From positions 62,001-126,000 of the forward strand of contig NZ_JABBFP010000008.1 of NCBI RefSeq assembly GCF_018494085.1: DNA of 64,000 nt, written 5' to 3'. Of the stretch, positions 60,816 through 64,000 are shown piece by piece. The notes under the pieces are model-generated. The model was not told where the DNA came from. It did not search any database and saw only the letters and a program-made list of their open reading frames with translations. The stretch comes from Rosenbergiella collisarenosi (lineage in GTDB: Bacteria > Pseudomonadota > Gammaproteobacteria > Enterobacterales > Enterobacteriaceae). Numbering within the stretch: the stretch's first letter is position 1; each line of letters starts with the position of its first letter. Position numbers and translations under genes: made by a program.

Positions 60816-62147
60816 CTAGCGATTGCCCTGCGGTTTCTTAGCGGCAGGTCTTGCCGTAGTGTTACTCGCGCTGCGGGAACGAGGCCGAGGGCTATTTTGC
60901 CCTTGCGGACGTGCTTGCCCACGTGGACCGTTACTCTCCGCACGACCCCCACGACCTGCGCCGCGTCCACCTTGGCGCCCGTTCTGGATCGGATCGGCTT
61001 TGATTGAAGGATCTGGCTCATAGCCTGGGATGGCGAGACGAGGGATCTCTTTTTTCAGCAGTCTTTCGATATCGCGAAGTAGCTTATGTTCATCAACGCA
61101 GACGAGGGACAGCGCCGAACCGCTAGCGGCTGCACGACCGGTACGCCCGATACGGTGGACATAGTCCTCTGCAACGTTCGGCAGTTCGTAATTGACAACA
61201 TGAGGTAATTCTTCGATATCAATACCGCGCGCCGCGATATCAGTAGCCACTAATACGCGTACTTCACCGGTTTTGAAGTTTTCCAGCGCACGCGTTCGCG
61301 CACCTTGGCTTTTATTGCCGTGGATGGCCGCCGCCGTGATGCCATCTTTACTCAGCTGTTCGGCCAAATGGTTAGCGCCATGCTTAGTTCGTGTAAACAC
61401 CAAGACCTGTTGCCAATTTTCTTTACCGATCAAATAAGAGAGTAGTTCGCGCTTACGTTTCTTATCAACCAAATGCACTTGTTGTGATACCTGCTCTGAA
61501 GCGGTATTACGACGCGCAACTTCCACTAGCTTAGGACGGTCGAGTAATTTTTCCGCTAACGTTTTGATTTCATCAGAAAACGTCGCTGAGAACAGCAAGT
61601 TTTGACGACGTGCGGGAAGCTTAGCAAGAATACGGCGAATATCGTGAATAAAGCCCATATCCAACATACGGTCGGCTTCATCCAAGACCAGAATTTCAAT
61701 CTCTGAGAGCTGAACGGCATTCTGGTGAACCAAATCGAGCAGACGGCCAGGTGTTGCGACGAGGATATCGACGCCACCGCGTAGTTTCATCATCTGCGGA
61801 TTGATACTCACACCACCGAAGACCACCAGCGAACGTAATTTGAGGTAACGGCTGTAGCTCTGAACATTCTCACCGACCTGCGCCGCTAACTCCCGTGTTG
61901 GGGTGAGGATCAGGGCACGAACCGGTCTACGCCCTTTGATAGGCTTCTCATCTGCCGCGAGGCGGTGTAACAGCGGTAACGTAAAGCCTGCCGTTTTACC
62001 GGTACCCGTTTGTGCACTAGCGAGTAAATCATCGCCAGCTAAAACAATAGGGATAGCCTGTTGTTGGATAGGCGTTGGGGTCGTGTAACCCTGCTCGTTC
62101 ACAGCACGCAGGATCTCGGCATGTAAACCGAGTGAATCGAAAGTCAT
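60816..62147 (-). CDS. rhlE: ATP-dependent RNA helicase RhlE
   Basis: 443 residues. DEAD-box motifs: Q motif [39 protein letters not shown], and [10 protein letters not shown]. The C-terminal 70 residues are the Arg/Gly/Gln-rich tail of RhlE. Starts at 62147 with GGAG 9 bases upstream; the frame to 62180 lacks support. It acts in ribosome assembly and RNA turnover. Confidence 0.96.
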   Translation of the reverse strand: MTFDSLGLHAEILRAVNEQGYTTPTPIQQQAIPIVLAGDDLLASAQTGTGKTAGFTLPLLHRLAADEKPIKGRRPVRALILTPTRELAAQVGENVQSYSRYLKLRSLVVFGGVSINPQMMKLRGGVDILVATPGRLLDLVHQNAVQLSEIEILVLDEADRMLDMGFIHDIRRILAKLPARRQNLLFSATFSDEIKTLAEKLLDRPKLVEVARRNTASEQVSQQVHLVDKKRKRELLSYLIGKENWQQVLVFTRTKHGANHLAEQLSKDGITAAAIHGNKSQGARTRALENFKTGEVRVLVATDIAARGIDIEELPHVVNYELPNVAEDYVHRIGRTGRAAASGSALSLVCVDEHKLLRDIERLLKKEIPRLAIPGYEPDPSIKADPIQNGRQGGRGAGRGGRAESNGPRGQARPQGQNSPRPRSRSASNTTARPAAKKPQGNR

Positions 62148-62297
62148 GGGGTATTGCTCCAGGGACGCCCTGACCGTCATTTCACGGTGCAGTTTTCAGG
62201 GGGGAAAGTGTCGCTAATATCAGAGGATTAACGCAAAACTACAATGCGATAAGTGCGAGGGAGTGTATCAGAGTTTAGTCGCGACTGCGAGGACGAT

Positions 62298-62323
62298 AAA
62301 AAGGCCAGTCATCTGACTGGCCT
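62298..62323 (-). terminator. terminator after ybhQ
   Basis: AGGCCAGTC and GACTGGCCT pair around ATCT, with a T-run in the minus direction, just past the ybhQ stop. Confidence 0.88.
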
Positions 62324-62330
62324 AAAAGGA

Positions 62331-62723
62331 CTAGCTGCGTTTCTTTTCTACTTGTTGACCCGAACCTTTGGCGAACAGTGAGAAAAGCGCGGGGCCGATA
62401 AGCATCGCCACACCTACTCCACAAATCAGTAATGGATTGTGCAAGACACGAGAGAACAGGAAGAGTGACAACATCGCTGCACCAAAATAGTAGGTGGTGG
62501 ATGCTTCCTCAAGATAATCTCCCACTGCGCGTAAGCGCGTGACATTTTGCGTAATAAGCATCGCTACTAGCAAAACGACATAAGTTGCGACCAATCCGGC
62601 ACTGACTTCAACTAACAACTTGTGTTTAAAACCCCAAATTAATGAAGCTACGATGGTTAAATGCATCGCGATATGAAAACACGTTTGCCCAGTGACAATC
62701 TGAACACGGTTAGACCATTTCAT
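62331..62723 (-). CDS. ybhQ: inner-membrane protein YbhQ
   Basis: 130 residues (E. coli 136) with four hydrophobic helices. The N-terminus MKWSNRVQIVTGQTCFHIAMHL and the middle LEEASTTYYFGAAML align with E. coli YbhQ. Function unknown. An AGGAG-like site lies before the ATG. Alone in its unit. Confidence 0.9.
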   Translation of the reverse strand: MKWSNRVQIVTGQTCFHIAMHLTIVASLIWGFKHKLLVEVSAGLVATYVVLLVAMLITQNVTRLRAVGDYLEEASTTYYFGAAMLSLFLFSRVLHNPLLICGVGVAMLIGPALFSLFAKGSGQQVEKKRS

Positions 62724-63128
62724 AGTTATCTCCTAGTTATACTCGCGATAAAGTAAAGCACCTTAACGCCAGTAAGTGTTTTCCGAGGTTACTCGAAAAA
62801 AATTCGGTCACCACATTAAAAAGAAGTAACTGTGATGAGACCTTCATTTCTTCGGATAATTCCGCAAGAAAACAGAATCAGTCTGCCACAAGTAATGGGA
62901 AATATCATGTTTTGTTTTCAACTAGGAGGTTAGTTAGCGGAATATGCTAGATATTTCAGATTAAAGAGCTTTAACCAGCATAATATATCAAAGACAATAT
63001 CAGTTATTATAAAGTGCGTTCTAACTCGGGTCCAATATGGATAAAAGCCTGTTAATCAACGTGTTATAGGGTTCTTATCGAAGTTACCATTCTCTACATC
63101 TTAAGAATTTTCTGCTGTTTTTTTAGCC
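62724..63128. other. gene-free region between ybhQ and ybhL
   Basis: About 400 bases, AT-rich, with no ORF of credible length and no recognised RNA. It must hold the ybhQ promoter. A small CGAA/TTCG dyad is seen near 62804. I see nothing else. Confidence 0.6.
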
Positions 63129-63157
63129 AAAAAAAAGAGGGGTAAAACCCCTCTTTT
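63129..63157 (-). terminator. terminator after ybhL
   Basis: AGAGGGG and CCCCTCT pair around TAAAA, with eight T residues after it on the minus strand, 20 bases past the stop. Confidence 0.92.
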
Positions 63158-63177
63158 CACGATCATCTGCTGTTTCT

Positions 63178-63888
63178 CTACCGTCTGTCACCAAATATTC
63201 TTAGTAACATCATGAAAAGGTTAATAAAATCTAAATAAAGCGTGAGTGCGCCAACAATACTGTAGCGGCGAAGGTTCGTCTTATCCGAGGCGTCGATGTT
63301 ATCGCCTAGCTGGCGCAGCTTTTGTGTGTCATAGGCGGTTAAACCAACGAATACCACAACGCCGATATAAGTCACTGCCCACATTAATGCAGTACTCTTT
63401 AACCAGTAGTTGACGAGTGATGCAATTAATATTCCGATTAGCGCCATGAACAGGAGGCTACCTAGCTTGCTGAGGTCACGCTTGGTTACCGCGCCATAGA
63501 AAGTCATGGCACCAAACATCCCGGCGGTGACCACAAAAGTACTCGCGATGGAGGAGTAGGTAAAAGCGAGAAAGATACTCGCCATCGTCAGTCCAGTCAG
63601 TACCGAGTACAACATAAATAAGCCGGTGGCCAACGCTGCGCTCATTTTATGTACCATCCCCGAGAGGACGAAAACGACGGCTAACTGCGCAATGATTAAC
63701 CCGAAAAAGGTAATACGACTGGAGAAGATAGCTTCCATCACAGCAGGCGTTCGCGCCGCAAACCAGCTAACAAAGGCGGTCAGTAGCAGCCCGGTCGTCA
63801 TCCACCCATAGACCTGGGTCATATAGGCTTGAACGCGGCTATTCGACGAGGTTTGTCCGAATGATGCAGGACGTTGATAATTTTCCAT
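63178..63888 (-). CDS. ybhL: Bax inhibitor-1 (BI-1) family membrane protein YbhL
   Basis: 236 residues (E. coli 234), seven membrane helices. AYMTQVYGWMTTGLLLTAFV, the GMFGAMTFYGAVTKRDLSKLG loop and GLTAYDTQKLRQLG with the di-Asp calcium-leak motif typical of the BI-1/YetJ fold. Physiological role not settled. Its ATG overlaps the stop of the upstream gene (TAATG), so it is the second gene in a unit. Confidence 0.94.
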   Translation of the reverse strand: MENYQRPASFGQTSSNSRVQAYMTQVYGWMTTGLLLTAFVSWFAARTPAVMEAIFSSRITFFGLIIAQLAVVFVLSGMVHKMSAALATGLFMLYSVLTGLTMASIFLAFTYSSIASTFVVTAGMFGAMTFYGAVTKRDLSKLGSLLFMALIGILIASLVNYWLKSTALMWAVTYIGVVVFVGLTAYDTQKLRQLGDNIDASDKTNLRRYSIVGALTLYLDFINLFMMLLRIFGDRR

Positions 63889-64000
63889 TACTCCCCCCTA
63901 GCTTGAAGTAAACAGTGTTGATAACGTTGATTAACGCGCTGTGCAAACCACGCGGTGGTAAGATTTCGTGTAATTTTCGGGCTTTCTAATGTGATCCCCG
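63888..64000 (-). CDS. C-terminal end of an unidentified gene upstream of ybhL
   Basis: 36 codons are open to the right edge in the frame whose TAA overlaps the ybhL ATG. The end reads TRNLTTAWFAQRVNQRYQ and finishes with QARGE. In E. coli moaE precedes ybhL, but this tail does not match the MoaE end I recall. The tight TAATG coupling suggests a real gene. No function is offered. Confidence 0.5.
   Translation of the reverse strand, partial: GITLESPKITRNLTTAWFAQRVNQRYQHCLLQARGE

Noticed and set aside
60811-61021. N-terminal extension of DusC by 70 residues
   Set aside because: The extension is rhlE sequence read in another frame; DusC homology begins at [10 protein letters not shown].

Overview
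The window is a stretch of chromosome from an enterobacterium. Gene content and protein similarity recalled from Escherichia coli are very close (InfA appears residue-for-residue near-identical; SerC, SerS, ClpA, ClpS, Lrp, Dps and YbiT have the same or almost the same lengths). The base composition is moderate, many accessory genes of the E. coli map are missing (no focA-pflB, potFGHI, artJ, gsiABCD or cspD), and a type 1 idi gene is present. A member of the Erwiniaceae (Tatumella, Rosenbergiella, Erwinia or Pantoea-like) is my best guess, but this is inference. No sequence search was possible.

Layout. 1-6.8 kb: aroA (partial) and serC, ycaO, an AT-rich island with a CurA-type oxidoreductase and about 700 bases without a gene, then ycaD. 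6.9-15.8 kb: serS, rarA, lolA, ftsK (TTG start, LexA box), lrp and divergent trxB. 15.9-20.7 kb: cydDC-aat and infA. 20.7-22.2 kb: a complete IS3-family (IS150-type) insertion sequence sitting in the loop of the terminator that infA and clpA shared. 22.2-31 kb: clpA, clpS, poxB, amiD, the artPIQM arginine transporter and rlmC. 32-39.3 kb: nfsA, grxA, ybjL, ybjG, dacC, moeA-moeB. 39.3-46 kb: ybiT, an H-NS/StpA-type gene, mntR with a divergent 48-residue MntS-like gene and two MntR-type boxes, ompX, rhtA, dps. 45-49.2 kb: a dinG-ybiB-rlmF operon with a LexA box. 49.2-60.8 kb: a block (GNAT gene, yohO, idi, bglX, a DUF3772 MscS channel, pbpG, yohD, an L,D-transpeptidase, an MFS gene, dusC). Much of this block lies at about 48 min in E. 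coli, but here it separates dinG from rhlE, which are near neighbours there. 60.8-64 kb: rhlE, ybhQ, ybhL and the end of an unidentified gene.

The genes are almost all housekeeping: amino-acid and aromatic synthesis (serC-aroA), translation (serS, infA, dusC, rlmC, rlmF), proteolysis (clpAS, aat), envelope and peptidoglycan upkeep (lolA, amiD, dacC, pbpG, ldtB, bglX, ybjG, ompX), redox and respiration (trxB, grxA, cydDC, poxB, nfsA), DNA damage (dinG, rarA, ftsK) and metal or oxidative stress (mntR/mntS, dps). I found no CRISPR array, prophage, defence island, tRNA or rRNA gene. I did not find a convincing new multi-gene system. The observations most worth checking are the MntS-like gene, the IS inside a terminator loop with its own terminator in front of its transposase gene, an orphan plus-strand terminator between hns and mntR, and the SOS-linked rlmF.
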